Source: Saprospiraceae bacterium
GTDB lineage: Bacteria > Bacteroidota > Bacteroidia > Chitinophagales > Saprospiraceae
Direction: 5' to 3'
Length of the DNA stretch: 64,000 nucleotides
Assembly (NCBI GenBank): GCA_016711125.1
Contig: JADJTQ010000003.1
Location: 744,001-808,000, forward strand
Under the pieces are notes generated by a model. The model saw nothing but the letters and a program-made list of their open reading frames with translations. It was not told the origin of the DNA and did not search any database. Numbering within the stretch: the first letter of the stretch is position 1; every line of letters starts with the position of its first letter. A program made the position numbers and the translations under genes. Shown here piece after piece: positions 46,148 through 57,151 of the stretch.

Positions 46148-47014
46148 ATGAAGCAATACTTATCCTTGATCAAATTCAGCCATACGGTATTTGCGTTGCC
46201 TTTTGCCTTGTTGGGATTATTTTTAGGTTTTTTTCAGACCGGCAAATTTATTCCGGATTGGTTTATATTGGTCAAGGTTTTGGCTTGCATGGTCTTTGCC
46301 CGAAGCGCGGCTATGGCCTTCAACCGATATGTGGATCGTGATCTTGATAAAACCAACCCGCGAACAGCGATGCGGGAGATTCCGGCAGGTAAGATCAGGC
46401 CACGACAGGCTCTGTTTTTTGTGATTCTAAATGTGCTACTTTTTATTGCTACTACTTACTGGATCAATCCGATTTGCTTTTATCTATCTCCGGTAGCCAT
46501 GACTGTGGTGTTAGGTTATAGTTACACAAAGAGATTCACTTTTTTATGCCACCTTGTATTAGGACTTGGTTTGTCATTGGCTCCAATTGGGGCATATCTG
46601 GCGGTAACAGGAATGTTTGCATTGGTCCCGGTTTTGTATAGTTTAAGTGTTTTGTGTTGGGTTTCGGGGTTTGATATTATATATGCTTTACAAGATGAGC
46701 GATTTGATACTGAGCATAGGTTGAGATCCATACCAGTGCAATTTGGTGCCAAAACATCATTGCAGATTTCATCTGCCTTACATTTCATCTGTGCTACACT
46801 TATTATTTATGCATCGTTGTTGACAAAGGAATATATTGGCCAATTATTTTGGTTGCATTGGATCGGTGTTTTGATTTTTATTGGGCTATTGATCTACCAA
46901 CATACTTTGGTCAAAGCGGATCAACTAGACAAGGTCAATCTCGCATTTTTTACCACCAATGGCATCGCAAGTGTTTTGTTCAGCCTTTTTTATATTTCCG
47001 ATTTATTTATTTGA
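46148..47014 (+). CDS. UbiA-family polyprenyltransferase (MqnP/UbiA-like)
   Basis: 288-residue integral membrane prenyltransferase with eight or nine helices. Two Mg2+-diphosphate motifs are visible: NRYVDRDLDKTNPRT (about 60-74) and DIIYALQDERFD (about 176-187). The first motif with NPRTxxREIPAGKI matches the group often annotated 4-hydroxybenzoate polyprenyltransferase but used in menaquinone synthesis by the futalosine route (MqnP). It attaches a polyprenyl chain to an aromatic precursor of a quinone. Its end overlaps the convergent rdgB gene by 8 bases. Confidence 0.88.
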   Translation: MKQYLSLIKFSHTVFALPFALLGLFLGFFQTGKFIPDWFILVKVLACMVFARSAAMAFNRYVDRDLDKTNPRTAMREIPAGKIRPRQALFFVILNVLLFIATTYWINPICFYLSPVAMTVVLGYSYTKRFTFLCHLVLGLGLSLAPIGAYLAVTGMFALVPVLYSLSVLCWVSGFDIIYALQDERFDTEHRLRSIPVQFGAKTSLQISSALHFICATLIIYASLLTKEYIGQLFWLHWIGVLIFIGLLIYQHTLVKADQLDKVNLAFFTTNGIASVLFSLFYISDLFI

Positions 47015-47615
47015 AGAGGTCGATATTGGTCTGAATAAACTCAATCATTTTATCCAACGCTTTTTTTCGGTGGCTGATTTGATTTTTTTCAGGAGCCGTC
47101 ATCTGACCAAAAGTTATCGTGGCATCAATCGGTTTGAATATTGGGTCGTACCCGAAGCCTTTAGTTCCTGATCTTTGAAGGGTAATTTCACCTTCACAAA
47201 TTCCTTCGAATGTGTACAAAGTGTTTTGGTAATATAGGGCGATCACCGTAATAAAACGGGCAGATCGATCCCGGTGATTTTTCATCTTTTCTAGCACCAA
47301 ATTAATGTTGTCATCTGCATTCCTTATTTCACCGGCATAACGGGCTGATCTCACCCCTGGCTCTCCTTGCAAGCCAGGGATTTGCAATCCGGTATCCTCA
47401 GCAAAACAATCAACCTTAAATAGATCATAAATATAGCGGGCTTTTTGTACTGCATTTTCTGCGATTGTTTCTGATGTTTCAGGAATTTCATCATAAAAAT
47501 TAAGATATTCTAACCCATGAATGACGGGTGTATTCAGGCAATTTGATTCTTTAAGAATTTCATTGATTTCCCTTACTTTATGCTTATTATGCGAAGCTAG
47601 AATAATTGATTTCAA
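47007..47615 (-). CDS. rdgB: XTP/dITP diphosphatase, RdgB/HAM1 family
   Basis: 202-residue house-cleaning pyrophosphatase that removes XTP, dITP and related non-canonical purine nucleotides. The family motifs are intact: SHNKHKVREIN at the N-terminus, CFAEDTGLQIPGLQGEPGVRSARYAG (catalytic Glu/Asp region), EGEITLQRSGTKGFGYDPIF and ISHRKKAL near the end. It follows the gene at 47641 (25 bases upstream) on the same strand. Confidence 0.95.
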   Translation of the reverse strand: MKSIILASHNKHKVREINEILKESNCLNTPVIHGLEYLNFYDEIPETSETIAENAVQKARYIYDLFKVDCFAEDTGLQIPGLQGEPGVRSARYAGEIRNADDNINLVLEKMKNHRDRSARFITVIALYYQNTLYTFEGICEGEITLQRSGTKGFGYDPIFKPIDATITFGQMTAPEKNQISHRKKALDKMIEFIQTNIDLFK

Positions 47616-47640
47616 GTATTTATGTTTTTAAAGAATGGCA

Positions 47641-48072
47641 TCATTGGAGTAATTGAAGGGTCTCCCACAGAGCTCTCTTTTTATTGGGATCATTTTGGAC
47701 ACTATCGAGCAAATCACAAAATAAAAACCGATGATGTTTTAGATTAAGGAGTTGGTAAGGCAGATGTGCAATTGACAAGCCGATTTCTGAAGGTGTGAAT
47801 CCAAAGGATATGATGATTTTGGGGTCTTCCAAATGGCCCAATAGTTTCGACAAGTAAACACCATCCGAATCATCGGTGATTATTCGATAAGTGTCGAGAT
47901 GCATGTCCAGGCCGAGGGCTTTTAAGATTTTTGATAGAAAGTCTTGTAGCAAGGGATTAACTTCTTCTGATGTCGAAAGAATGATCCAGTACGACTTCTG
48001 CGACTCACCAAGCACTTTGATGGGTGCTGCAGAGGGAAGGTGGTATATAGGTATAGCTTCAAAGGGGATCAT
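47641..48072 (-). CDS. Conserved hypothetical protein, possibly HolD-like
   Basis: 143 residues, cytoplasmic. It reads as a small α/β protein: YWIILSTSEEVNPLLQDFLSKILKALGL, KIIISFGFTPSEIGL, RFLFCDLLDSVQNDPNKKRALWETLQLL. The ending resembles the tail of DNA polymerase III ψ subunits (HolD), in which a strand is followed by a Leu-rich helix ending ALW..., and Bacteroidota often have an unannotated ψ-like gene. This is a suggestion only. It is upstream of rdgB in a probable two-gene transcript. Confidence 0.6.
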   Translation of the reverse strand: MIPFEAIPIYHLPSAAPIKVLGESQKSYWIILSTSEEVNPLLQDFLSKILKALGLDMHLDTYRIITDDSDGVYLSKLLGHLEDPKIIISFGFTPSEIGLSIAHLPYQLLNLKHHRFLFCDLLDSVQNDPNKKRALWETLQLLQ

Positions 48073-48275
48073 GACTTTTATTTAAAGTGACAAAGGTAAG
48101 GTTATCGTCAAGATGTAGTTGGAATTAGGCTAGATACTTCTACCCACAATTTATTGAAATAAGATAGCAGATTAAGACACATATGCGAGACTGATTCGTT
48201 TATAATACAGGATGCAGTGGTATGGTACAGAGCAAATTAGCTACATTTACTTAGAAAATAACTATTTAAATAGAA

Positions 48276-49343
48276 ATGGAAATAAGCATTGAAAGAGTAA
48301 GATCATCTAAGCTTTCTCAAACCGACCTTACCAATATTCCTTTTGGTAGGGTATTTACCGATCATATGTTTGTGATGGACTATAAGGACGGTACCTGGCA
48401 GAATGCCAAGATAGAAGGTGTGCGAAGCCTTCCAATACATCCCGCAAATCTTACACTGCATTATGGACAATCCATCTTTGAAGGTATGAAGGCATCTAAG
48501 AATGCAGATGGTGTTCCACTACTTTTTAGACCTGAAATGCACGCAGCTCGTATGAATGCCTCGGCGGAACGCATGTGTATGCCTACCATTGACCCTGAGC
48601 TTTTTGTGGAGGCCATCAGACAACTGGTGTATATTGAAAAGAATTGGATCCCTAATATGGCGGGAAGTGCACTCTATATTCGTCCGTTTATGTTTGCAAC
48701 CGACGAATTTCTGGGTGTGGCTCCGTCGGAGACATACAAATTCATCATTATGACCTTGCCGGTTGCTCCATATTATAGTAAACCCGTGAAACTTTTTGCA
48801 TCCACTCAATACATCCGGGCTGCCAAAGGTGGAGTGGGAGAGGCCAAAACAGCAGGTAATTACGCTGCCTCTCTTCTGGCCTCAAAGCAAGCCCGCGATA
48901 AAGGTTTTGATCAGGTGTTGTGGCTCGATGGACGGGAATTCAAGTATGCACAGGAGGTAGGAACAATGAATATCTTTTTTGTAATCGATGGTGTTGTGAT
49001 TACACCTCCTACCGATGGAGCTATTCTAAAGGGAATAACCCGGGATAGTTTTTTACGTATACTCGAAGATCGTGGTTATAAAGTCGAGGAAAGACCTATT
49101 TCCATGGATGAGGTGTTTGCTGCTCATCAAGATGGTAAGTTAAATGAAGTGTTTGGATCAGGAACAGCTGCAGTCGCGGTTGACGTGATGCAAATAGGAT
49201 ACCGAGACCAGTCAATTGAGTTAAAACCTTCTACAGACAGCCTCGCTCAAATGCTGAAGAATGAAATAAATGGCATTCGAAACGGTCAAGTTTCGGACAA
49301 GTTCGGTTGGATAGAGCCAGTTTTGGAGGTAGAGATCGTCTAA
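48276..49343 (+). CDS. ilvE: Branched-chain amino acid aminotransferase
   Basis: PLP fold-type IV enzyme of 355 residues, the length of the longer bacterial/eukaryotic BCAT form. Visible: LTLHYGQSIFEGMKA, YIRPFMFATDEFLGV, the PLP Lys in GEAKTAGNYAASLLASKQA, LDGREFKYAQEVGTMNIFF and PPTDGAILKGITRDS. It exchanges the amino group between Leu, Ile or Val and 2-oxoglutarate. It is followed by a strong terminator and appears to be a single gene. Confidence 0.95.
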   Translation: MEISIERVRSSKLSQTDLTNIPFGRVFTDHMFVMDYKDGTWQNAKIEGVRSLPIHPANLTLHYGQSIFEGMKASKNADGVPLLFRPEMHAARMNASAERMCMPTIDPELFVEAIRQLVYIEKNWIPNMAGSALYIRPFMFATDEFLGVAPSETYKFIIMTLPVAPYYSKPVKLFASTQYIRAAKGGVGEAKTAGNYAASLLASKQARDKGFDQVLWLDGREFKYAQEVGTMNIFFVIDGVVITPPTDGAILKGITRDSFLRILEDRGYKVEERPISMDEVFAAHQDGKLNEVFGSGTAAVAVDVMQIGYRDQSIELKPSTDSLAQMLKNEINGIRNGQVSDKFGWIEPVLEVEIV

Positions 49344-49390
49344 TCTGACCCTTGCTGAAGACCAAAAGGGCTCAACTTAGGGCCTTTAGA

Positions 49391-49421
49391 AACCACGGTA
49401 AATCTACCGTGGTTTTTTTTT
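49391..49421 (+). terminator. Strong intrinsic terminator after ilvE
   Basis: AACCACGGTA (49391-49400) pairs perfectly with TACCGTGGTT (49405-49414) around a 4-base loop, followed by a T run of at least ten. Confidence 0.92.
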
Positions 49422-49790
49422 TTGGTTTTTTTTTCAATGGGTTTATATATCTAAAGACTACATATAAAGAATACTGTAATATTTTCGATCACATACAAAT
49501 AATCATCATATTATGATAATTTGTAATGTTTATTTAACTGATTTTAAAGTGTCAGTATATGTGGTAAGGATCACATGTGTATAAAGTAGGTTTTACCGGG
49601 GAAAGCATGCTTGAAAGACACATTAGAATTAATTCCTATGCATAAGCTTTTTCTGTCATCTGTTCTTCTACCTAAAATTTAGGGCTTTGGTATTGTTCTT
49701 GATAATAATATGACGGGCTCACAAAAATCATCAGGCCCATGTTTGACTTATGCAGAAACCGAAAATTTTATTTAACTAAAACTATTACTC
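49422..49790. other. AT-rich leader region upstream of the giant surface protein
   Basis: Roughly 370 bases with no coding capacity. By position it contains the promoter and 5' leader of the gene at 49791. I found no exact TAnnTTTG box, no terminator and no repeat. Nothing more is supported. Confidence 0.5.
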
Positions 49791-52700
49791 ATGAAAAAGA
49801 CGAGTTTTACTTCTTCGGATTATTCGTGTTGGTTTCCTTCGAGACTTTCGCGTACTAGTTCGCCTATCAAGTACCTTCAGGTATTGTTCCTGTTGGTGGT
49901 TGGGGCGATTAGTACGTATGGTCAGATAGGACCAAACTGTACACACATCAATGCTTCGATAGGGGCAGATGACACGGCACGGATTTTAGTAGGGGAGTTG
50001 GTGACCAACGCTTTACAGATCCAGGCACAGGGAGATTCCCTGACAATAGAGATACTGGGTAGTTATGGACAGCGCATCTTGTATGTTCAGAATGTAGGTC
50101 CGGGGTATGAGATTGCACTGTATGCATGTCCACACCTTGGGAGACAGCTGAAAGTGAATGTGTCGATTACGGGAGGTACGGGGAGTACCTGCTGGAGCTA
50201 TTTAACGTTTAAACAGGGCAATGGGCCGGCGATCCTGGGAAGATCGAAGACGGTATATTGCTTTGACCCGTTGGTAAAGGGTGGTCACATCCATGATGTA
50301 CCGCCGCAAGCGCTGGTACCATGCCGGGGTGCGGAGTCAGCGGCCTTTGTGGCAGGCTGGGTGACCCCGTTTAACTGTGACCCGGCGGAACTGGGACTGG
50401 CGGGCAATGACACGGCGAAGATCATATTGCGTGAATATGAGGCTTATGACAAAGATGGGGTACGAGGAGCGGGTTATGACACGATCTACGTATTGCGTTT
50501 ACCCCAGATCACGGTAGACAATGCGTTTTGTCCGGAGCGGGATACGGTATATTGTGGAGTAGGGGGCAAGATAGGCCCATACATGATAGCGGGATATCCG
50601 TTTTATTATGGAGCGTTAGATACGCTACAATTGATAGACCGATTTCAGGCGATCAGTTTTATCGAGACGAAGTTTAATCCGACCACCCGCCAATTGGAGT
50701 TTTATCCGGTGGAGTTTGATCCAAAATGTGGGATCAGCGTACATGTAGATGCATGGCCATTGGGCGGTGGAGAATGTTCACAGCAGTATAAGGTGAATGT
50801 GGATATAAAGCAGACCTGCTGGGGCACACCGGGTTGTATACAGGAGCTGGACTAGGATTGACGAATGCGACGAATTTTGTAGCGTCGTTTCATCCGAAAC
50901 ATTGGGCCTATAGCCGGAGCGTGACGAGTGGATATATTACAGCGAATGTGACGAATGTAGGAAATGTACCGGTTTTTGACGGCAACTTCAACCGTCCGAA
51001 TCCGACCTTGAAGTTGATCGATTCGTTAGGAGCGCTGAACTATACGATATACAATGGTACGGGAGTAACCACGGCAGACAACCGAGCAAGCATGTGTGTG
51101 AGTATCCCGACGGAAGGAGACTTGACCTTTACGATAGCGGGTTCAAATGGTACCAATGGTGGCTACCGGTTGAATGGAGAGTATATTGCATTGACCAATG
51201 GAACCTATACCTTATCGTTGGAGCCATGCGATTTGTTCTGTTTTGAGAGCCGGGGCTCGCAGATCACAGTGAGTGGTTTGTCTTGGTTAGAGACGGTATT
51301 ACCATCGCCACTAGACTCGATAGCTCCGGGCTACTGGAGATGTGAGTTTTGGGTGATCGATCTGGATACGTTACCACCGGTGATCGAATGTGAACTGGAT
51401 GGAAAAGCGAATAGCGACTTGGTGCATGGAGATACATTGTACATACCAGCGGGTACGCATGAGTGTGCCGCGTATGCGTACTTACCACCGGCCTATGTTG
51501 TTGATGACTGGAGTGGGGTTAAGTTTGTGAAAGCGATGATACCAGGCATCGCGACGGTTGTATTCGAAAAATCGAAGACGATCAAAAATTTATATGAGAG
51601 TCATAAACAAGTGAAGATACCGCACGGCGGGGTGATCCCGATTTACTACGAGGCATATGACAGCTGTCATAACATAGCGTATGATACGTGCTGGGTGAAA
51701 GTAAAAGACTATACTAAACCGGTTGCGATCTGTGACAAAGGGGTGACAGTAGGTTTGAGCAGCAAGAAAGTATGGGTAGATGCGAGCACCTTTGATGAAG
51801 GAAGCTGGGACAACTGTGGGGTTAACCTGTTGTTGGCCAGGAGAGTAGACTGGTATGAAGCATGTGTAGATCTTTGTGATGACTACGTATGGTGTTGTAC
51901 CAATGAGCATTATGATACCTTGTACTGCTCGAAGTTGGAGACAGATAAACATATCGATGAAGTAGAGGCTCATTATGCGAAGTACTTGGATTGGTTGTGC
52001 AATGACTATGTTGATTGCGGACCGATCATCTACAATGCATGGCAGTATCAGTTGGCCAAATATGCGACTTTAGAGTGCATCGATCATCCGTATGAAGTGG
52101 ATGACCATTACTTCAAGCAATTGTTTAAAGAGTGCTACGGTGCATACCGGGGCGAGTACGGATATTCGCGAGCGTCCAACTATAAAGGCAGTGCACCTAC
52201 CAAGACCAATGGAAGTCTGATCACGTTGCACGATATCGATGCAGGTACAGGGGTGAAGTACTGTTTTGACGAGTTCAAACAGCTGCCGGGTGTATCGGAT
52301 TATGAATATGACATCCAGAGCGAGATCGATTTGTATGAGCAAATCGGAGGTGGCTGGAGTGATGCAGTACCATTTGATTGCGAAGATGCATGTAGTGAAG
52401 TTACGGTAGAAATATTGGTAATGGATTACTGGTGCAACTGGAGCAAGTGCTGGACCAGTGTCTTGGTAGAAGATAAGACACCGGTATCGGTAGTACATGA
52501 AGTCGATGATCAGATAGAGATCACGTGTTCGGCGTACAAACAAATATTATACGATTTTCCAGGACATGAATATGAAGTGAGTGTCGAGTGGATCGTAGAA
52601 AAAGCCAAGACGGGCGATGAGTTAGCCTTAGCCCAGTTGGATGCGTTGTTTGGAGGCTACGAGAAAGTATGGAGAGATGAGTATGGCAATGTACCTCACC

Positions 52701-55262
52701 CAAGCAAAGCGTATCATTACGATCTGTATTGTGATTGTAAAGAGTACAGCAAGCAGGAGAAAGTATGGGATGAGCACCTGGGCTATATCTGGAAGACGAT
52801 CTACTTTGATTCGTGCTACTACCATCATGACCGTGATACGACGTATTATGGACAGGTAGTGGTAAATTGTAGCCAGGCAATCCAGTGTGAACAAACGGTA
52901 TGGTGCAACTTTGACCATTGCGGGCAGGATACATCTATCGGGAGTGGAAGTTCATACCAGGGTGTCCACCGGTAGAGGGTCACTATGGCTCAGGCCATGT
53001 ACAGGATACGGTCAAACGTAAGCAGTTGATCTGGGTAGGCAGCAATTGTGAACTGCAGAAGGGGATGTTTACCAAACCGGGTGATGTATATGTGAATACC
53101 TGTGGCATCGAGTATGATGATGCAGGAAATGCAAGTGGGGTATTGGCACCGGAATACACCGGCTATCCGGAATACTTGTTTGACGATGATTGCCGCATAG
53201 TAGGTACGTCGTATCAGGACAAAGTATTTAAGATTGTAGGTGGAAATGAGGCATGTTACAAGATCATCCGAACCTGGTACCACATAGACTGGTGTTACCC
53301 GGCGGAAAGCCGGAGAATGCCAAATACTGGTGGATAGATCCGCAATATGTTGGTAAAGCAATCTACTGGGAGCAGAAGATCATCGTAGTAGATACGGTGC
53401 CACCGGTATGTAGCTTTGAAGAAGATCTGGGCACGGTAGATGCCTCGGGCTGTGCGTATACGCTAAATCAGACGGTGAATGTGGATGATAGCTGCGGAGC
53501 GTTAAGCTACCATTGGGAATTGTATGAGCTGAAAGGCAGCTATAAGACCCTGGTAGACAGTGACTATGGCGATCTGGACGGTACCAGTACGAGCTTTGAT
53601 GTAGTGGTGGAAGATCTACTGACGGGCAGCTACGAGCTGAAAGTACGGGTTACGGACGAGTGTCAGAATGAGAATTACTGCATTGATAACTTTGATGTGA
53701 TCACTGGTAAGAAACCAGCCGCCATCTGTATCACGAGCCTAACCGCCGAATTGACACCGATGGATCTGGATCAGGATGGAGAGATTGATACCGCTATGGT
53801 AACGATCTGGGCCAATGAGTTTGATCGCAGCAGTAAACCTGCATGCAACAGTGATAACGAGTTGAGTTTCCGCATCGAATTGATGGATGGAGTCGCAGAC
53901 GAAGACTTTGCCGGAGATGCAGATAGTCTGGTCATTGGATGTGATCAGGTTGGTACTCAGCAGATCCGTCTATGGGTTATCGATGAGAATGGTTCATTCG
54001 ATTACTGTGATGTTATCCTTGTCGTACAAAACAACATGGGTGGCTGTGGTGATTTCTCTGGTAATAATGGTGCAGTCACCGGCAGTGTGAAGAATGAATT
54101 GAATCAAACAGTTAAGGATGTTCAAGTACGAGCTCAGCTACAAGGCGGGCAGGTGCTGGAATACTTGACAACTGCTTCTGGTGCCTATGCATTTGCAGCT
54201 AGCCTAGGTCAGGATTTAAAGGTCACTCCAGTTAAAGATGTAGATCCGATGAATGGAATTTCTACCCTTGACCTGGTCAAGATCCAAAAACATATTCTGG
54301 CCAAAGAAAAGTTGGAGAATGAGTATCGGGAAGTAGCAGCAGATGTCAATAACGACGGTCGTATCTCTACTCTTGACCTGGTTCAATTGAGGAAACTTAT
54401 ACTTGGTAAATCTGATAACTTCCAGGATAATAAATCTTGGAGATTCTTTGAAAAATCAAGTAACAAGGAGAGTTACGAAATCAGTTCATTGAATAATGCC
54501 ATGCAACTACATTGGATGGGTGTTAAAGTTGGTGATGTTAACCTGGATTCTGACAGTAAACGTTCTGCCGGAAGAAGTGCAAACCACCTGGTATTTGATG
54601 TTGATGATGTTGCGATGACCGCAGGATCTCGATATGCAGTGAATTTTAAAGCGGGAAGCTTTAAAGACATTGCCGGCTACCAGTATACGCTGCAGTTTGA
54701 TCCTTCAATGGTACGAGTTGCCAATGTGATACCAGCTGAGATCATCAATTTGACCGATGAAAATTTTGCTACGAACAAATCTGAGCAAGGTTTCATCACC
54801 AGTAGCTGGAATGCTAGCGAAGGTACCAGTGTTAAAGAAGGTGAAGTACTGTTTACCCTGATCTTTGAGGCAGTAGGAACCGCTCATTTGAGCGATGCCA
54901 TCGCAATCACTTCAGGAGTAACCAAAGCCGAAGCTTACAGCAGTGATGATAAAGTGTCAAATGTTGCACTGAACTTCCGAAATGGACAAGTTTCTGAAGA
55001 TGCGTTTGTTCTGTTCCAGAATAGTCCAAATCCATTCACAGAAGTGACAACAATTGGCTTCAATTTACCGCAGGCTGATTTTGCCAAGATCACCGTATAT
55101 GATATGACAGGAAAAGTTATACATGTACAATCGGGTGACTTTGTAAAAGGATACAATGCGGTTGAACTGAAAAGATCAGATATCTCAGTCAATGGGCTAC
55201 TGTATTATCAACTTGATACAGAAGCTTTCACAGCGACTAAGAAGATGATACACATTAGATAA
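49791..55262 (+). CDS. Giant secreted protein with Cys-rich body, cohesin/dockerin-like segments and T9SS tail (frameshifted)
   Basis: About 1824 residues after repairing three single-base deletions at about 50851 (D-L-G-L join), 52922-52924 (GGG, giving HCGAGYIYREW) and 53298-53300 (CCC, giving CYPGGKPENAKYWW). Segments: 49791-50855, one ending 52975, one ending 53337 and one ending 55262. A signal-like helix (about 28-45) follows a long Ser/Arg-rich start. The body (about 45-1150) is rich in Cys, Tyr, Asp and Trp and contains HYR-like pieces (DTVPPVCSFEEDLG). Near the end come two dockerin-like calcium repeats (MNGISTLDLVKIQKHILAKE, NNDGRISTLDLVQLRKLI), a cohesin-like β domain (YQYTLQFDPSMVRVANV) and a T9SS type A signal (FQNSPNPFTEVTTIGF, LLYYQL). 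Probably a large surface or matrix protein. Confidence 0.85.
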
Positions 55263-55288
55263 TATGTCTGAAGCATGAGTGGTGATTG

Positions 55289-55319
55289 GCCATCCCGTCG
55301 AAAGACGGGATGGCTTTTT
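55289..55319 (+). terminator. Strong intrinsic terminator after the giant gene
   Basis: GCCATCCCGTC (55289-55299) pairs perfectly with GACGGGATGGC (55304-55314), with a GAAA tetraloop and T5 following. It is 27 bases after the stop codon. Confidence 0.95.
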
Positions 55320-55784
55320 GCTTTAAAGCGGTGTCTTGCTCTATGTCTGATCTTTGTTCACTACAATGGATTGATCACTGGAAATCATTTAGTGTAGTCT
55401 TTTTTCCAGAATCCACGGAATCTAAATCTATTCATCAACCTCATTTCAACTCAGGCTCCCTTGACACATCAGACGCAGGTCGGTTCTAGTGTCTTTTAGC
55501 GATATCAAAAAAAATAAATAACTCGACGCAGTAACATGGCAAGACATTCTTACCCGCTCTATCCTTGCAAATTGTGATTAAAATCTTATAGTGGAATAAT
55601 AATCTACATAAGAGGCAGGAGATCACCTTTGTACCATTTGTAAAAACAAATATTTGTTTTTTGTCGCTGATTAGATCGTAACTAATATTAAGAAGCTAAC
55701 TTTATCGTCTAGTTGATAGTTAAACACTCAGTATCGTAGTTATTCCACCTTTTGGTGTTTCCTTTCAAATTGATCGGTGTGACC

Positions 55785-55886
55785 ATGAAAAACATGCCTT
55801 CAATGCATATAGTCTTATTTTTTATGTTGTTAGTGGCAAGGAATAGCCTGCATTTGGGGATGGCAAATGGGGTTCTTTGGATTTAA
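55785..55886 (+). CDS. Doubtful 33-residue ORF resembling a signal peptide
   Basis: MKNMPSMHIVLFFMLLVARN followed by SLHLGMANGVLWI and TAA. It has the charge, hydrophobic core and length of a Sec signal peptide, but the sequence after it does not continue as a gene in any frame I can follow. It may be a short membrane peptide or the start of a decayed secreted-protein gene. Confidence 0.25.
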   Translation: MKNMPSMHIVLFFMLLVARNSLHLGMANGVLWI

Positions 55887-56778
55887 AATAGATTTTAATC
55901 TTTCAGGAAATAAGTGATGAATTTCGTCGATTAATAATTCCAGATTGTGGATTACCTGAGTCCTTTTTTGGTTCTGACTAGACAGGTTTCAATTCTGGGG
56001 TGATGGATGGATTGGATTGAATCTTAAAATTCGTTAAATAAAAAATAAATAATTGGGTGATAATGGAATTAGTATTATCTTCCGGCCGCAGAATCTAAAA
56101 CTGATCTGGCATTCGAGTTAAACATTATATTTAGTTGTACTGTTTATTAGAGTGTTTTTTGAAGTGACAGCTGAAGTTTTGGAAATGAACCCTTTCTCTT
56201 TGCTCTTTTAAGAAGAGTCTATTTGGCTTTTGAAATGAGTCCCGTTAACTTGGTGATATCGATTCACCAAACGATCCGTAGTATGGGTAATTTAGTTACG
56301 TGGGCAAAAAATAAATTTGTAGTGCACAGATGCATTCGTATTTGTGTATAATCTGGAGATAATTGGGCATTGCCATATCACGTAATTCATAATCTATACT
56401 TTATTGAGGAACTAAACAACTGATTTCGCTTGGCGAGATCTAAGCTGTTTGTGTTTTTGCATTCGGATGCAAAGCAGTGTTTGTGCATCTGCAGCATCAG
56501 GTATGCAGTAGTGAGGTATTGTTATTGTTAATTGATTCTGAATAATTCGTATATGTTAATTCTCTTGAGTTTACTATTTATTAGAAATAAAATAAGAACG
56601 CTGCTCAGTGGGAGAATTGTGAGGATATACGAATAGTTAAGATATTTTATAGGAGCGATAAACAGATGTTTTTTGAAGTTGTCATCAATTCAATTTTTAG
56701 TTTGAGTTTTAAAGCCTCTTGCTGAGAAGAACCCGTAGTTAACCGATGATTTTCATCAAGGATATCCCGATGTGAATA

Positions 56779-56809
56779 ATTTGAGTGATAGAAGAACTAT
56801 CACTCAAAT
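56779..56809. repeat. Perfect 13-base hairpin in the gene-free region
   Basis: ATTTGAGTGATAG (56779-56791) pairs with CTATCACTCAAAT (56797-56809) around AAGAA. A T5 run occurs 14 bases later on the plus strand, too far for a classical terminator. It could be a structured RNA element or a protein-binding palindrome. Confidence 0.55.
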
Positions 56810-57061
56810 CGCTCCTTATTTTTGATAGTATAATGTATTTGTCGAATTAATATCCGATCAATCAGAATTTGATACGTATGTTTTGGTTCTAGTTTTTTTT
56901 TGAATTCTGGCGCTCTGTTTAAATGACAGTTTGCCCACAGGTTAGACAAAGCGAATCTCTTGAGCCTTGCCTTTATTTGTATTGATTGCTTGGCTTACAT
57001 TGCTTTGTTGATTTGAGTTTTTTGTTCTTTCTATAGCCTTAGGAAAACCATTTTTGATAAA

Positions 57062-57098
57062 AGACCTCTCTGGTGGTTTAGCAGAGGGGTCTTTTTTT
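57062..57098 (+). terminator. Plus-strand intrinsic terminator without an upstream gene
   Basis: AGACCTCTCTG (57062-57072) pairs with CAGAGGGGTCT (57082-57092) with one G-T pair, followed by T7. Read on the plus strand it would end a transcript coming from the 1.7-kb gene-free region. On the minus strand it lies about 55 bases past the stop of the gene at 57152, but there it is followed only by TTATCAAAAATGG, a much weaker tract. Confidence 0.75.
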
Positions 57099-57151
57099 AC
57101 AGGACCCTCCACGATAATAGCGCTTTAGAAGGAATATCAAGCGTATTCGGG

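Larger units (their letters stand above)
55320..57061. other. 1.7-kb region without convincing protein genes, ending in a plus-strand terminator
   Basis: The longest gene-free stretch in the window. No ORF above about 60 codons is credible on either strand. It holds one short signal-peptide-like ORF (55785-55886), one perfect 13-base hairpin (56779-56809) and, at the far end, a plus-strand terminator that has no plus-strand gene to terminate. The sequence is AT-rich. An unrecognised RNA, a decayed gene or a set of small genes are all possible. Confidence 0.6.

Noticed and set aside
50834..53337. Several long minus-strand ORFs in the giant gene
   Set aside because: They are reverse-strand shadows of the Cys/Tyr-rich coding frame; they have no start signals or domains.
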